Positions 8,500 to 16,972 of a stretch of DNA of 45,122 nt are shown one piece after another. The position numbers were made by a program, and so were the translations under genes. The notes beneath the pieces were generated by a model, which was not told the origin of the DNA, searched no databases, and saw only the letters and a list, made by a program, of their open reading frames with translations. The stretch's first letter is position 1. Every line of letters starts with the position of its first letter. Location: contig CAZVVN010000022.1 in the NCBI GenBank assembly GCA_964630665.1, forward strand, positions 1 through 45,122, read 5' to 3'. This stretch comes from UBA9619 sp964630665. Lineage in GTDB: Bacteria > Pseudomonadota > Gammaproteobacteria > Arenicellales > UBA868.

Positions 8500-9429
8500 A
8501 TGAATGCACTGAAACATCTGGTTGACTGGAAATTCTGGCGCGATGAAGACGTCCGCCATGTGCTCGAACTCGCCCGGACGGTCAAACACAACCGCCGTGA
8601 TTTCGAGGAACACATGCGGGGGCACACGCTGGTGATGCTGTTCCAGAAGACTTCCACCCGTACCCGGGTTTCTTTCGAAGCCGGTATGACTGAACTCGGC
8701 GGGCATGCCATCAATCTCGACTGGCGTGCCAGCAATTTCACATTGACTAAAGTCCGTTTCGAGACTCAGTACCTCAGTCGCAATGCCGCTATGATCATGG
8801 CCAGGCTCAAGGACAATGTAGATATTCTCGAGATGGAACAGGCCGCTTCGGTACCGGTTATCAACGGCTGCTGTGATCTTTACCACCCATGCCAGGCACT
8901 GGCTGATATGCTGACCATCGCAGAGTACAGCGACGGCAAACCGGAAGGTGCAAAACTCACCTATATCGGGGTCTACAACAACGTTGTTAATTCTCTGGTC
9001 TCGATCTCGGCGGCTCTGAAAGTCCGGCTGACTCTGGTCTGCCCAATACGTGATGAGTCTGTAGTTGACCAGGCGTCACGCCAACGCCTGCTGGATGCAG
9101 GCCTGCTCAGTGAGACTTTAGATGCAACTGCAGCGATCAGGGATGCTGACTATGTCTACACCGACACCTGGCTGGACATGGAGTATTTCAACGATCCTGA
9201 GCACGAAGAGGAGAAACAACGGCGCTGCGACCTGATGCTGCCATTCCAGATCAACGCCGAGTTACTGGCTGGCAGTGACGCACGCATCATGCACGATATG
9301 CCGATTCACCCGGGATATGAAATTGCCGAGGATATGGTGGAGTGCGAGCAATCGATCATCTACGACCAGGCTGAGAATCGCCTGGATGCCCAGAAGGCCA
9401 TCATGCTCCACCTTTTGCACGGTCTGTAA
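8500..9429 (+). CDS. Ornithine carbamoyltransferase-like transcarbamylase with altered substrate loops
   Basis: A 309-residue protein of the aspartate/ornithine transcarbamylase fold. The carbamoyl-phosphate site is intact: STRTR (52-56), Arg in IMARL, HPCQ (129-132) and the C-terminal NRLDAQKA Arg. The second-substrate site is not canonical: the ornithine-binding DxxxSMG loop reads DTWLDME (222-228), and the HCLP loop reads HDMP (265-268), so the Cys that contacts ornithine is absent. GDGNN is also changed to GVYNN. I therefore expect carbamoyl transfer to a different amine or amino acid, or a divergent ornithine enzyme. ATG at 8500 is preferred; TTG at 8491 is in frame. No other arginine genes are nearby. 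Confidence 0.78.
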   Translation: MNALKHLVDWKFWRDEDVRHVLELARTVKHNRRDFEEHMRGHTLVMLFQKTSTRTRVSFEAGMTELGGHAINLDWRASNFTLTKVRFETQYLSRNAAMIMARLKDNVDILEMEQAASVPVINGCCDLYHPCQALADMLTIAEYSDGKPEGAKLTYIGVYNNVVNSLVSISAALKVRLTLVCPIRDESVVDQASRQRLLDAGLLSETLDATAAIRDADYVYTDTWLDMEYFNDPEHEEEKQRRCDLMLPFQINAELLAGSDARIMHDMPIHPGYEIAEDMVECEQSIIYDQAENRLDAQKAIMLHLLHGL

Positions 9430-9489
9430 GGCTGCCCATTGAAGCAGGCTTTCCGCCTGTTCTGAAGAACTGGTTATGGCTGCGCTTAT

Positions 9490-10404
9490 TCAACCCGGTA
9501 CAGTCATGCTTGCGCTTTGTCTTCGTTCACGCCAGACGATTATCAATCCCCCGCCAATGATCAGAAAAACACCCGGAATCAACCGTTCAAATGGTGCTTC
9601 TGCAAAAAATATCCAACCCAGTACAAACGTAAACGGAATGCTGAAATATTCAAACGGTGCCAGATTGCTCGGTGCCGTCAACCGGTAAGCAGAAATCAAG
9701 CAGAAGACTGCCAATCCCCCCGCAGTGCCCATGGCGATCAACCACAACCAGTCCGTCAAAGGTGCCACCTGCACATAGCCGTCGGTCAATAGCACCAGCA
9801 CGATGGCCCCCGACAACGAGCCCACCAGTGCATAAACATTGATCAGTGCGGTCGGAACGGTCTTGTCAAAACGTTGCGCGGTGACGCTATTGATCGCATA
9901 GCCAAAGGCCGCGCAGACGGGCAGCGCTGCATACCAACTAAAAGTCGCGCTGACAGGTCGCATGACCAGAATGACTCCGGCAAAACCGATTAAGGCAGCA
10001 GCCCAACGCCACACTCCGACTTTATGGCCCAGCACCGGAATTGACAGCAGCGTCACGAACAATGCACCCGAAAAAGCGATTGTTGATGCCGTAGCGAATT
10101 CAAGGTGTATCAGGGAAACGTAAAAACAGAACTGGGCACCTGCCACAAAGGTACCCCGCCACAGCGCGAGGCGCCATTGCCGGATTACCAATGGTCGTCC
10201 AGCCTGATGCCAGGTGCGGGTGTAGAACAGCACCAGCAATCCTGGAATGAACCCGAACAGATTGCGCAGCATGGATAACTGTTGGGCGGGATAGCGTACG
10301 CCCAGATGCTTGATGATTGCGCCCATCACATCAAAAAGAAGAATCGCCAGCAGTATGATCGCAATAGCCCGAACCAGAGGCGACCCTCCGCCGTAGCTCG
10401 TCAC
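9490..10404 (-). CDS. EamA-family (DMT superfamily) transporter
   Basis: A 304-residue membrane protein with about ten hydrophobic segments arranged as two EamA repeats. Typical features are the N-terminal helix with LLAILLFDVMGAIIKHLG, LRNLFGFIPG in the first repeat, and SNLAPFEYFSIPFTFVLGW in the second. The C-terminus ends in a short Arg-rich tail. DMT carriers usually export metabolites or take up small organics; the substrate cannot be read here. Its start overlaps the stop of the SLOG-fold gene by four bases (10401-10404), so GST, SLOG protein and this carrier form a tight minus-strand unit. Confidence 0.88.
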   Translation of the reverse strand: MTSYGGGSPLVRAIAIILLAILLFDVMGAIIKHLGVRYPAQQLSMLRNLFGFIPGLLVLFYTRTWHQAGRPLVIRQWRLALWRGTFVAGAQFCFYVSLIHLEFATASTIAFSGALFVTLLSIPVLGHKVGVWRWAAALIGFAGVILVMRPVSATFSWYAALPVCAAFGYAINSVTAQRFDKTVPTALINVYALVGSLSGAIVLVLLTDGYVQVAPLTDWLWLIAMGTAGGLAVFCLISAYRLTAPSNLAPFEYFSIPFTFVLGWIFFAEAPFERLIPGVFLIIGGGLIIVWRERRQSASMTVPG

Positions 10405-10922
10405 GCGGGATCCGCTGATTTGCTGCCGCTTTCGACAGATGCGTGATCGACTAAACGCGCCACAAAAACAACGGCCAGAGGATAGACGGCCGAATCACAA
10501 CTGGCGCGTGGACCGGCAATATTGAGCACTTGGATGCGGTGCTCACCGATCCACAACAGCGCGTCTTCGGTTGATGCTGAGTTTTTCAGGTCAAGTACCA
10601 GGCAGGGCTTTCCGAGCCGATCAGCGAGCTGGACAGTCAGGGCAGTGCCGCCCGTGGGCGGCCCAAATGTCAGCACCAACGTGCCGTCACTGTCACGAAT
10701 GTTCCACTCGGTCCGCTGGCCGTACTGATCGCTCGGGGTCTCGTCAAGCGGATAGCAAGCCGCAATCGCCCCATCTTCTGCCCGACGACCTTTAGGGCAC
10801 CAGCCACCGATCGGCACGCCCAGCTCCCGCGCCGCATCGAGCGCCGCGCGATCAACACCACTCTGACCGCCGGAGATGATCTGCGAGAGCATCCGTAACT
10901 CACCGGGGGACACCAATCTCAC
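10401..10922 (-). CDS. Putative molybdenum carrier-like (SLOG/Rossmann-fold) protein
   Basis: A protein of 162-173 residues matching the family named putative molybdenum carrier (MoCo_carrier). Diagnostic segments are QIISGGQSGVDRAALDAA near the start, GGWCPKGRRAEDG, and NIRDSDGTLVLTFGPPTGGT followed by ALTV. SLOG-type folds bind nucleotides or nucleotide-derived ligands; direct proof of molybdenum-cofactor binding is limited to a homologue. The start is ambiguous: residue 1 at 10922 overlaps the GST gene by 23 bases, while MLSQII at 10889 would follow the GST stop by 10 bases and begins at the conserved domain. The stop overlaps the EamA gene. Confidence 0.75.
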   Translation of the reverse strand: MRLVSPGELRMLSQIISGGQSGVDRAALDAARELGVPIGGWCPKGRRAEDGAIAACYPLDETPSDQYGQRTEWNIRDSDGTLVLTFGPPTGGTALTVQLADRLGKPCLVLDLKNSASTEDALLWIGEHRIQVLNIAGPRASCDSAVYPLAVVFVARLVDHASVESGSKSADPA

Positions 10923-11556
10923 CGATGCGTGCGAGTCCGGCCAGGTGATCGTCTAAGATCGGCGCAACCTGTGGTCGCTCAGCAGTGTGTTGAATACACC
11001 ACTCTATCGCTGGAAAGTTACCACTGGCCAGGTCTCTGGAGTAAGTACTTGTCACCAGCAGGTAGAGATCAGCCAGACTGAAACGCCCACCCAGGTGATA
11101 GGGTCCGTTGTCACGCAAGTGTGCCTCGACCAGTTGCCAGCGCTGCGTAAACACCTGGTTGGCATTCCGGCGCACCGCATCGACATCATCAGCCCGCAGT
11201 GCATAGCGGTGTGGGTAGTAGCTGCGCTTGACCGGCTCCTGAACCTCGACCGCGTGATAAACCAGCCAATCCAGCAGCGCCGCGCGCTGCGGATCGTTCG
11301 GCAGCGGCGCCAGTTCATCCAGGCCGTGTCGATCAGCCAGGTAGAGCATGATGGCAATGGTCTCACACACGAGAGTACCGTCCTTATCGGCCAGCGCTGG
11401 AATCGTGCCACGCGGGTTGATCGCCAGAAACTCGGCACTTCGGTGTGCCCCAGCGGTAATATCGACGGTTTTTCGCTCAAAGGACAACCCGGCTTCAGCC
11501 AGAGTCATTTGTGCAGCGGTCGCCCGCGTCCCATCAAGACAGTACAGTGTATACAT
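10900..11556 (-). CDS. Glutathione S-transferase
   Basis: A 218-residue cytosolic GST. The N-terminal thioredoxin-like domain (1-80) carries the NPRGTIPALAD segment with the cis-Pro and the glutathione-binding ETIAIMLYLAD strand-helix. The C-terminal all-helical domain (90-210) has the GRFSLADLYLLV N-capping box. It would conjugate or isomerise an electrophile with glutathione; the class cannot be set with confidence. It is the first gene of the minus-strand GST, SLOG and EamA unit, and starts about 175 bases from the divergent thioesterase gene. Confidence 0.9.
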   Translation of the reverse strand: MYTLYCLDGTRATAAQMTLAEAGLSFERKTVDITAGAHRSAEFLAINPRGTIPALADKDGTLVCETIAIMLYLADRHGLDELAPLPNDPQRAALLDWLVYHAVEVQEPVKRSYYPHRYALRADDVDAVRRNANQVFTQRWQLVEAHLRDNGPYHLGGRFSLADLYLLVTSTYSRDLASGNFPAIEWCIQHTAERPQVAPILDDHLAGLARIGEIGVPR

Positions 11557-11730
11557 GGTTTATTCCGATCGGCTTTGCTAACGTTCCTGTGGCATGAATA
11601 CGAATGTTACACTGCCAGTGATCTTCTCTAACACTTTTCCACCTGACCACATGAGTTACTGGATGCGTACGCTGTCGCTCAGAAGCCATTCCATGGGCAA
11701 TCGTTGCCACCGCGCTTTTACCCGGCGACC

Positions 11731-12201
11731 ATGACGCTGCCTCAGACCACGTTGACCGTACGACCCGAGTGGATCGACCACAACGGACACATGAACGTGG
11801 CCTATTATGTTCTCGCGTTTGATGAGACGACCGACGCCGTCTACGAGACCTGGGGGCTAGGTCTGGACTACCCGGAGCGCGAGAACCACGCGATCTTTAC
11901 TCTCGGTATGAACGTTGATTACCTGAGTGAAGTGTTCGAAGGAGAACCACTGTGCGTGGCGACCCAACTGGTCGACATGGATCACAAGCGCATCCACTAT
12001 CTGCACACCATGCGTCATGGCGATGACGACCGACTGGTCGCCCGGAATGAATGCCTGTGTATGAACGTTGATCTTGAAACACGGAGGAGCGCTCCGTTTC
12101 CAGCCAGCGTGCGAGAGAAGCTCGAACCAGTGTTCGCCAATCAGCGCAAACTGGAAAAGCCCGACGGATTTGGCCGGACCCTGTGGATTGATCATAAATA
12201 A
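11731..12201 (+). CDS. Hotdog-fold (4HBT) acyl-CoA thioesterase
   Basis: A 156-residue hotdog-fold protein. VRPEWIDHNGHMNVAYYVL near the N-terminus is the usual 4HBT motif, with an Asp and the central helix that packs on the substrate. The rest shows the five-strand pattern (IFTLGMNVDYLSE, GEPLCVATQLV, LVARNECLCMNVD). The family hydrolyses acyl-CoA; this subgroup is often near carnitine/betaine genes, but nothing here proves that substrate. ATG at 11731 is chosen because it precedes the domain; TTG at 11704 is in frame and adds nine residues. No strong ribosome-binding site is seen for either. Confidence 0.82.
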   Translation: MTLPQTTLTVRPEWIDHNGHMNVAYYVLAFDETTDAVYETWGLGLDYPERENHAIFTLGMNVDYLSEVFEGEPLCVATQLVDMDHKRIHYLHTMRHGDDDRLVARNECLCMNVDLETRRSAPFPASVREKLEPVFANQRKLEKPDGFGRTLWIDHK

Positions 12202-12212
12202 CCACAGCTAAA

Positions 12213-12379
12213 ACCTTTGAGATCACCGACAGCAAAGCGAAATTTAAGGCACTCGGTGGTCGGAAAAAAGTGCTGAAACAGGTCAGATCCCTAACGGGAA
12301 ACCCCTGAAAATTAATCGGGGCTGGCACTCCCCGATCCTCACATTCAGGTACCTCGATTCAGTGCAAACGACTCATTAA
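12213..12379 (+). pseudogene. Possible frameshifted coding remnant, family unknown
   Basis: Two short open stretches in different frames read like protein. One, from 12213 to the TGA at 12306, ends KVLKQVRSLTGNP. The other overlaps it from about 12296 to the TAA at 12377 and reads GKPLKINRGWHSPILTFRYL. A one-base change near 12296 would join them. There is no start codon or ribosome-binding site. I do not recognise the family, and chance is a fair alternative. Confidence 0.25.
12315..12336. repeat. 7-bp inverted repeat (hairpin)
   Basis: ATCGGGG (12315-12321) and CCCCGAT (12330-12336) pair across an 8-base loop. No T run follows on either strand. It lies about 115 bases after the thioesterase stop and could be a weak 3' end structure; its function is not clear. 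Confidence 0.4.
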
Positions 12380-12390
12380 CTTCTCGAGGA

Positions 12391-12498
12391 TCAGCCAGGC
12401 CTGTTTATCAATATTACCCGAGAGAGGACCACCTCAGTAGCGCCACCGATTCCACCACCATCGGTAATGACAGCTATTTCTCCCCCCAGTCGATTCAT
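12391..12498 (-). pseudogene. Broken short-chain dehydrogenase (SDR) 5' fragment
   Basis: On the minus strand, ATG at 12498 is preceded by a perfect GGAGG about 8 bases upstream. It reads MNRLGGEIAVITDGGGIGGA then TEVVLSR, ending at a TGA at 12391 after 35 codons. That is the start of a classical SDR Rossmann domain (family pattern: LxGKVAxITGGxxGIGxAT), with the nucleotide motif altered (TDGGGIGG). The rest of the gene is not seen in any frame downstream, so this is a truncated remnant. It fills part of the 511-base gene-free stretch 12202-12712; apart from the remnant at 12213-12379, I see nothing else there. Confidence 0.6.
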
Positions 12499-12712
12499 GC
12501 TGAGACCTCCACTCACGGCTCGGCATTCGATGGCAACCATTCCTGTTCGAGGCACGGTCGACGAGCTCTTTTCAGCTAAGCTGAAAGTTCATAGATCTGT
12601 GGTTGTGGCAAAATATCTGATAGCCAACACCCGTCATCAGGCGGTTTGATACCATTCGCCCTGTCAACAATTCATCACAAAAGCATCACCCGGCCGAGGA
12701 GGTCTCCCAGCG

Positions 12713-13741
12713 ATGAAAGCAGCAGTACTGACCGAACGCGGTCGTGAGGGACTGAAAGTAGCTCACTTCGAAGACCCTACACCGGCACCGGGCGAGGCCG
12801 TCATGAAAGTTCATGCAGCGTCGATCAACCACGTTGATCTCTACATGCGAGACAGCGGTGCCGGCATCTCACACGAATTACCGCTGGTACTGGGTGTGGA
12901 CGGCGCTGGGGAAATCGTCGAGGCTCCGCAGGATTCTCACCTGAAGCCAGGTGACGAGGTGGTCCTCTATCCCATGGCCAGCTGCGGCCGCTGCCGTGCC
13001 TGCCAAGCTGGCGACCAGTCGACCTGCGCCCATTTCAGCCTCTCCGGTGAGACCCGCCACGGCACTTTCGCCGAGTTCATCGCTATGCCGGAGTTCTGTT
13101 TCGTTTCAAAGCCGGAGAACCTGACGTTCCAGGCCGCAGCTGCGCTTCCGGTCGCCTATCTGACGGCATGGCGAATGATGTTCAGCAAGGCACCCTTGCG
13201 ATCAGCAGAGAGCGTACTGATCGTGGGCGTGGGCGGCGGCGTCGCTGCCGCCTGCCTGCAGATGGCCAGGATGATCGGCGCGCGCACTATCGTGACCTCC
13301 TCCAGCGAGGAAAAGCTGACCTGGGCCGCTGAGTTGGGTGCCGACAGCGGGATCAACTACAAGACCGATAAAGTAGCCCGCCGGGTCATGGAAATAACAG
13401 GCGGTGAAGGTGTCGACATGGTGATCGACAGCGTAGGTGAAGCCAGCTGGGGTGACAGCCTGCGGTCTCTGCGCCGGGGCGGGCGACTCGTCACCTGCGG
13501 TGCCACCACAGGGGGACACCCTTCAGCCGACATACAGCGGCTGTTTGCCAAGCAGCTTGCAGTCTATGGCTCAACCATGGGTAACCTGGAGGAGTTTCAC
13601 CAACTGCTGGAGGCCACCCGAAGGGAACTGATTACACCGTTGATCGACGCCGTTTACCCGCTTGATGATCTGACACTGGGCCTGGACCAGATGGAGCGTG
13701 GCGCCCAACGTGGCAAGCTGGTGATCGACGCGGCTGGTTGA
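12713..13741 (+). CDS. Zinc-type alcohol dehydrogenase / quinone oxidoreductase (MDR superfamily)
   Basis: A 342-residue medium-chain dehydrogenase/reductase. The structural-zinc lobe has its four Cys (C91, C94, C97, C105 in CGRCRACQAGDQSTC). The catalytic-zinc positions look unfilled: the usual GHE reads GVDGAGE and the first-ligand region reads SINHVDLY. The Rossmann motif is IVGVGGGVAAACLQMAR, and NAD(P)-dependent reduction of an enone or quinone is a reasonable expectation. GAGGAGG about 9 bases before the ATG makes the start firm. The luciferase-like gene follows after 31 bases, so the two may be co-transcribed. Confidence 0.88.
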   Translation: MKAAVLTERGREGLKVAHFEDPTPAPGEAVMKVHAASINHVDLYMRDSGAGISHELPLVLGVDGAGEIVEAPQDSHLKPGDEVVLYPMASCGRCRACQAGDQSTCAHFSLSGETRHGTFAEFIAMPEFCFVSKPENLTFQAAAALPVAYLTAWRMMFSKAPLRSAESVLIVGVGGGVAAACLQMARMIGARTIVTSSSEEKLTWAAELGADSGINYKTDKVARRVMEITGGEGVDMVIDSVGEASWGDSLRSLRRGGRLVTCGATTGGHPSADIQRLFAKQLAVYGSTMGNLEEFHQLLEATRRELITPLIDAVYPLDDLTLGLDQMERGAQRGKLVIDAAG

Positions 13742-13772
13742 GGCCTGCTCGTCGAGCGACGATACTCTGTGC

Positions 13773-14768
13773 ATGGTTCCCCTGTCTGTACTGGATCTTT
13801 CCCCTATCACAGAGGGTAATGATGCTGGCCAGGCCCTTCGTAACAGCCTGGACCTTGCCCGCCATGCCGAGGCACTCGGCTTCAACCGCTACTGGGTTGC
13901 TGAACATCACGGTATGGCTGGTATCGCCAGTGCCGCAACGTCGGTCGTAATCGGTCACATCGCTGGCGGCACCCGGTCGATCCGCGTCGGATCGGGGGGC
14001 ATCATGCTGCCCAATCATGCCCCGCTGGTCATCGCCGAGCAGTTCGGCACCCTGGAGTCGCTCTATCCCGGACGCATCGATCTTGGCCTGGGGCGGGCAC
14101 CGGGCACTGACCAGTTCACAGCCTACGCGCTGCGCCGAACTCTGACTGGTGATGTCGATGATTTTCCTCGCGATGTACAAGAACTACAGCGCTACTTTGG
14201 TCGACCCGAGCCGGGGCAGCGGATCACTGCCGTACCAGGAAGCGGCCTCGAGGTACCGATATGGATTCTCGGCTCCAGTCTGTACGGTGCAGGGCTTGCT
14301 GCCGCGTTGGGCCTGCCCTACGCCTTTGCCTCACATTTTGCGCCGGCCGCCATGATGCATGCGATCCAGATTTACCGAGAGCGTTTCCAACCGTCACTTC
14401 AGTTGGCAGAACCCTATGTCATGCTGGGTTGCAACGTCTGTGCAGCCGAGACGAACGAGGAGGCAGAATGGCTGCGCAGCTCGGCACTGCAATCCACTCT
14501 CAACCTGCGTCGCGGCCTGCCCGGGCGCTTGCCACCACCGGTCGAAGACCTCGAGAGCCAGATCAACGTCCATGAACAAAAAATGCTCGAAGAACTGCAG
14601 ACCGCGTCTATGGTGGGATCACCTGAAACGGTCCGCCAGGGACTCGAGGCGTTCATAGAGCGCACGAGCGCCGACGAATTGATCGTCGCAGGGCAAATCT
14701 ACGATCACCAGGCCCGAAAACGCTCCTACGAGATCGCGGCCGAACTCGCGATTACCCAAGCCACCTAA
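13773..14768 (+). CDS. Luciferase-like (LLM) flavin-dependent monooxygenase, YhbW-type
   Basis: A 331-residue TIM-barrel flavoprotein. VPLSVLDLSPI at the N-terminus, RYWVAEHHGMAG, and GRIDLGLGRAPGTD are typical of the YhbW/YwcH group of bacterial luciferase-like proteins. These bind reduced FMN supplied by a reductase and oxidise a small organic substrate. The ATG at 13773 begins directly at the first barrel strand, although no clear ribosome-binding site is visible. It lies 31 bases after the zinc-type oxidoreductase gene and upstream of an MFS carrier. Two more LLM proteins follow within 4 kb. Confidence 0.88.
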   Translation: MVPLSVLDLSPITEGNDAGQALRNSLDLARHAEALGFNRYWVAEHHGMAGIASAATSVVIGHIAGGTRSIRVGSGGIMLPNHAPLVIAEQFGTLESLYPGRIDLGLGRAPGTDQFTAYALRRTLTGDVDDFPRDVQELQRYFGRPEPGQRITAVPGSGLEVPIWILGSSLYGAGLAAALGLPYAFASHFAPAAMMHAIQIYRERFQPSLQLAEPYVMLGCNVCAAETNEEAEWLRSSALQSTLNLRRGLPGRLPPPVEDLESQINVHEQKMLEELQTASMVGSPETVRQGLEAFIERTSADELIVAGQIYDHQARKRSYEIAAELAITQAT

Positions 14769-14934
14769 TGCCGGAGGTCGTCAGCGAAACTGCAACCGCA
14801 GCTGCTACCACACCCTTGCCCCGAGCAGGGGAGGGATGAATCCGTATCTTCGCTCTTCTGATACCGGCCTGTAGATTGAACTGCCACGCAGCCGGACTGG
14901 ATCGCGGCCCGAACGCAGCCTCGCCTGGTCGACC

Positions 14935-16272
14935 GTGGCCGTTGGGTTTCCATTGAAACCCCTGCTGCAGTCTATCCAGACAACCCTGAAACCGCAGGGC
15001 CATGTCTTTCAAGGCTGGTGGATCGTCGGCGCAGGCGGCCTGGTGCAGTTCACCGGTGCCATCCTTTTCTTCCAGGCATTCAGCGCCTACGTGCTGCTTA
15101 TCGAGGCTGAGTTCGGCTGGAGCAAAGCGCTGATGGCTGGTGCCTTCGCACTCGCCCGGGTTGAAAGCGGCCTGCTGGGACCGATACAAGGCTGGATGGT
15201 CGATCGCTACGGACCAAGGGCGGTTATTCGCTGGGGGCTCGTGATTTTCGGGCTCGCACTGATCGGATTCAGCCGGATCGAAACGATCATCGAGTTCTAC
15301 GTCTATTTCTTCTTCATCGCCTTGGGAACAAGTCTGGGCGGGTTCCTGTCAGTCACTGTCGCGCTGGTCAACTGGTTCACCCGGCACCGTGCCAAAGCTC
15401 TGGCGCTGTCACAGTTCGGCTTCTCCTTCGGTGGCATCCTGGTACCGATCACGGTGTATTCACTGGAAACCTTTGGCTGGCGGGCAACCGCCGTGGGTTC
15501 CGGCATCATCATTTTGCTTACGGCCTGGCCCCTGACACGTATCATCGATCACCGGCCTGAGCACATCGGGGAGACACCGGACGGCATACCGCGGGACGGG
15601 CCCGAACAATCCATTCACGGAAAGCAATCTAGCAGCCCATCTGGATTTCGCAGGACCGACTTCACCGCCGGTGAGGCCCTCCGAACTCCGGCGTTTTGGT
15701 TCATGTCGCTGGGCCATGGGACCTCTCTGCTGATCGTCGGGGCCGTCATGGTGCACCTGGTACTGCACGTCAATGGGCAGCTCGGCTATTCGCTGACGGT
15801 TGCCGGACTCATTGTCTCTCTGATGACGGCAATGCAGATCGTTGGTCTGATCAGTACCGGGATACTCGGTGACCGTGTGGACAAACGTGTCATCGTCAGC
15901 GTGTGCATGTTTTTTCACGCGGCCGGATTGCTTCTTCTGGCCTACGCTCAGAACATCTGGATGGTCGTTGGATTCGCCGTTCTGCACGGGGTTGCCTGGG
16001 GCACTCGCGGCCCACTGATGCAGGCGATCCGGGCCGACTATTTTGGCGCCACGAACTTCGGCTCCATCATGGGTTGGTCTTCAATGATCGTGATGTTCGG
16101 CATGGCCATCGGCCCGATCTATGCCGGTTACATGGCCGACCGGACCGGAAGTTATCAATCTGGATTTACCACGCTGGCGATTGCGGCGATCTTCGGTGCG
16201 ATCTTTTTTATGCTGGCGAGAAGACCTCAGCTGCCGCAACGAATCAGCAGCACCGGGCCGACGCCACCCTGA
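14935..16272 (+). CDS. Major facilitator superfamily transporter (OFA/monocarboxylate-type)
   Basis: A 445-residue inner-membrane carrier with 12 predicted helices and a longer cytoplasmic loop between the two halves (around residues 200-235, rich in Pro, Gly and Ser). The first helix starts HVFQGWWIVGAGGLVQF, and GPIQGWMVDRYGPRAVI is the MFS loop 2-3 motif with the Asp-Arg signature. The layout fits the oxalate/formate antiporter or monocarboxylate porter group, so an organic anion is likely. The start is GTG at 14935 and is not certain, because the first 25 residues are not conserved-looking. It is convergent with the DUF1330 gene. Confidence 0.85.
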   Translation: MAVGFPLKPLLQSIQTTLKPQGHVFQGWWIVGAGGLVQFTGAILFFQAFSAYVLLIEAEFGWSKALMAGAFALARVESGLLGPIQGWMVDRYGPRAVIRWGLVIFGLALIGFSRIETIIEFYVYFFFIALGTSLGGFLSVTVALVNWFTRHRAKALALSQFGFSFGGILVPITVYSLETFGWRATAVGSGIIILLTAWPLTRIIDHRPEHIGETPDGIPRDGPEQSIHGKQSSSPSGFRRTDFTAGEALRTPAFWFMSLGHGTSLLIVGAVMVHLVLHVNGQLGYSLTVAGLIVSLMTAMQIVGLISTGILGDRVDKRVIVSVCMFFHAAGLLLLAYAQNIWMVVGFAVLHGVAWGTRGPLMQAIRADYFGATNFGSIMGWSSMIVMFGMAIGPIYAGYMADRTGSYQSGFTTLAIAAIFGAIFFMLARRPQLPQRISSTGPTPP

Positions 16273-16316
16273 CCGGCCCCATTTCAGTTCACCACGGGCC
16301 GCCGAACCTGGCACCG

Positions 16317-16751
16317 TCAGCCGAACCCGTCACCAGCGAGTTTTGGTGACAATCGGACCAGCCGGGAATCACGTACTGCTGCCTGGCGATGGATCACCGC
16401 TTTCTGGTAGTCCGGATTTTTTACCATCGAGACGAACGCCTCACCGGAGGGGTATTCGGCGATAAAGACGATGTCCCAGTGCTCACTGTCCGGGCCAATC
16501 AGCGTGTACTCGAATTCGGCGCTGTAGGCGATCCGTCCACCGACATCCGTGAATATAGCGCGGCTCTCCCTGCCGTATGACTGGTAGGCCTCAAGCCCTG
16601 TCGTTGATTGGCCGTGCAGCGTGTGCCCGGCAGGGTACCGGGCGGTCTCCCAGAGGCGAACGAGGTTCAGCATCTGAATGGGTCCCCGGCTCGGCAGCGA
16701 CCGGAACGTACCAAACGCCTCCCGTGTAGGATCGACATAGGTTTCTGTCAT
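16317..16751 (-). CDS. DUF1330 family protein
   Basis: A 144-residue protein of the dimeric alpha/beta-barrel superfamily. GPIQMLNLVRLWETARYP in the N-terminal part and WDIVFIAEYPSGEAFVSMV then KNPDYQKAVIHRQAAVRDS are the usual DUF1330 blocks. The biochemical role of the family is not established. It is convergent with the MFS gene and divergent from the next luciferase-like gene, so it is probably transcribed alone. Confidence 0.82.
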   Translation of the reverse strand: MTETYVDPTREAFGTFRSLPSRGPIQMLNLVRLWETARYPAGHTLHGQSTTGLEAYQSYGRESRAIFTDVGGRIAYSAEFEYTLIGPDSEHWDIVFIAEYPSGEAFVSMVKNPDYQKAVIHRQAAVRDSRLVRLSPKLAGDGFG

Positions 16752-16972
16752 GAATCTTCCTCGCAGAATGTTTCACCGCCTCAAGGTACCCCAAAACGGA
16801 TTACAAGGTAAACCGTCGGTGCAACACCGGCGGCTGGCACCAGGAAGGTCTCGAGATCGGTTTGAGTCGATCTGGAGGCTATGCTCTAATGAGGCTCACT
16901 CGCCCAGCAGCCCCAGCTGCAAAGGCATCTGGCAATCTGATCGCATACCAGGATCAAGAGGGCAACACATTC

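Noticed and set aside
8353..8886. Open frame of 177 codons on the minus strand over the transcarbamylase start
   Set aside because: It is antisense to the conserved transcarbamylase sequence and shows no domain.
9432..9460. Short CAGGC/GCCTG hairpin after the transcarbamylase gene
   Set aside because: Five base pairs and no T run; too weak to call.
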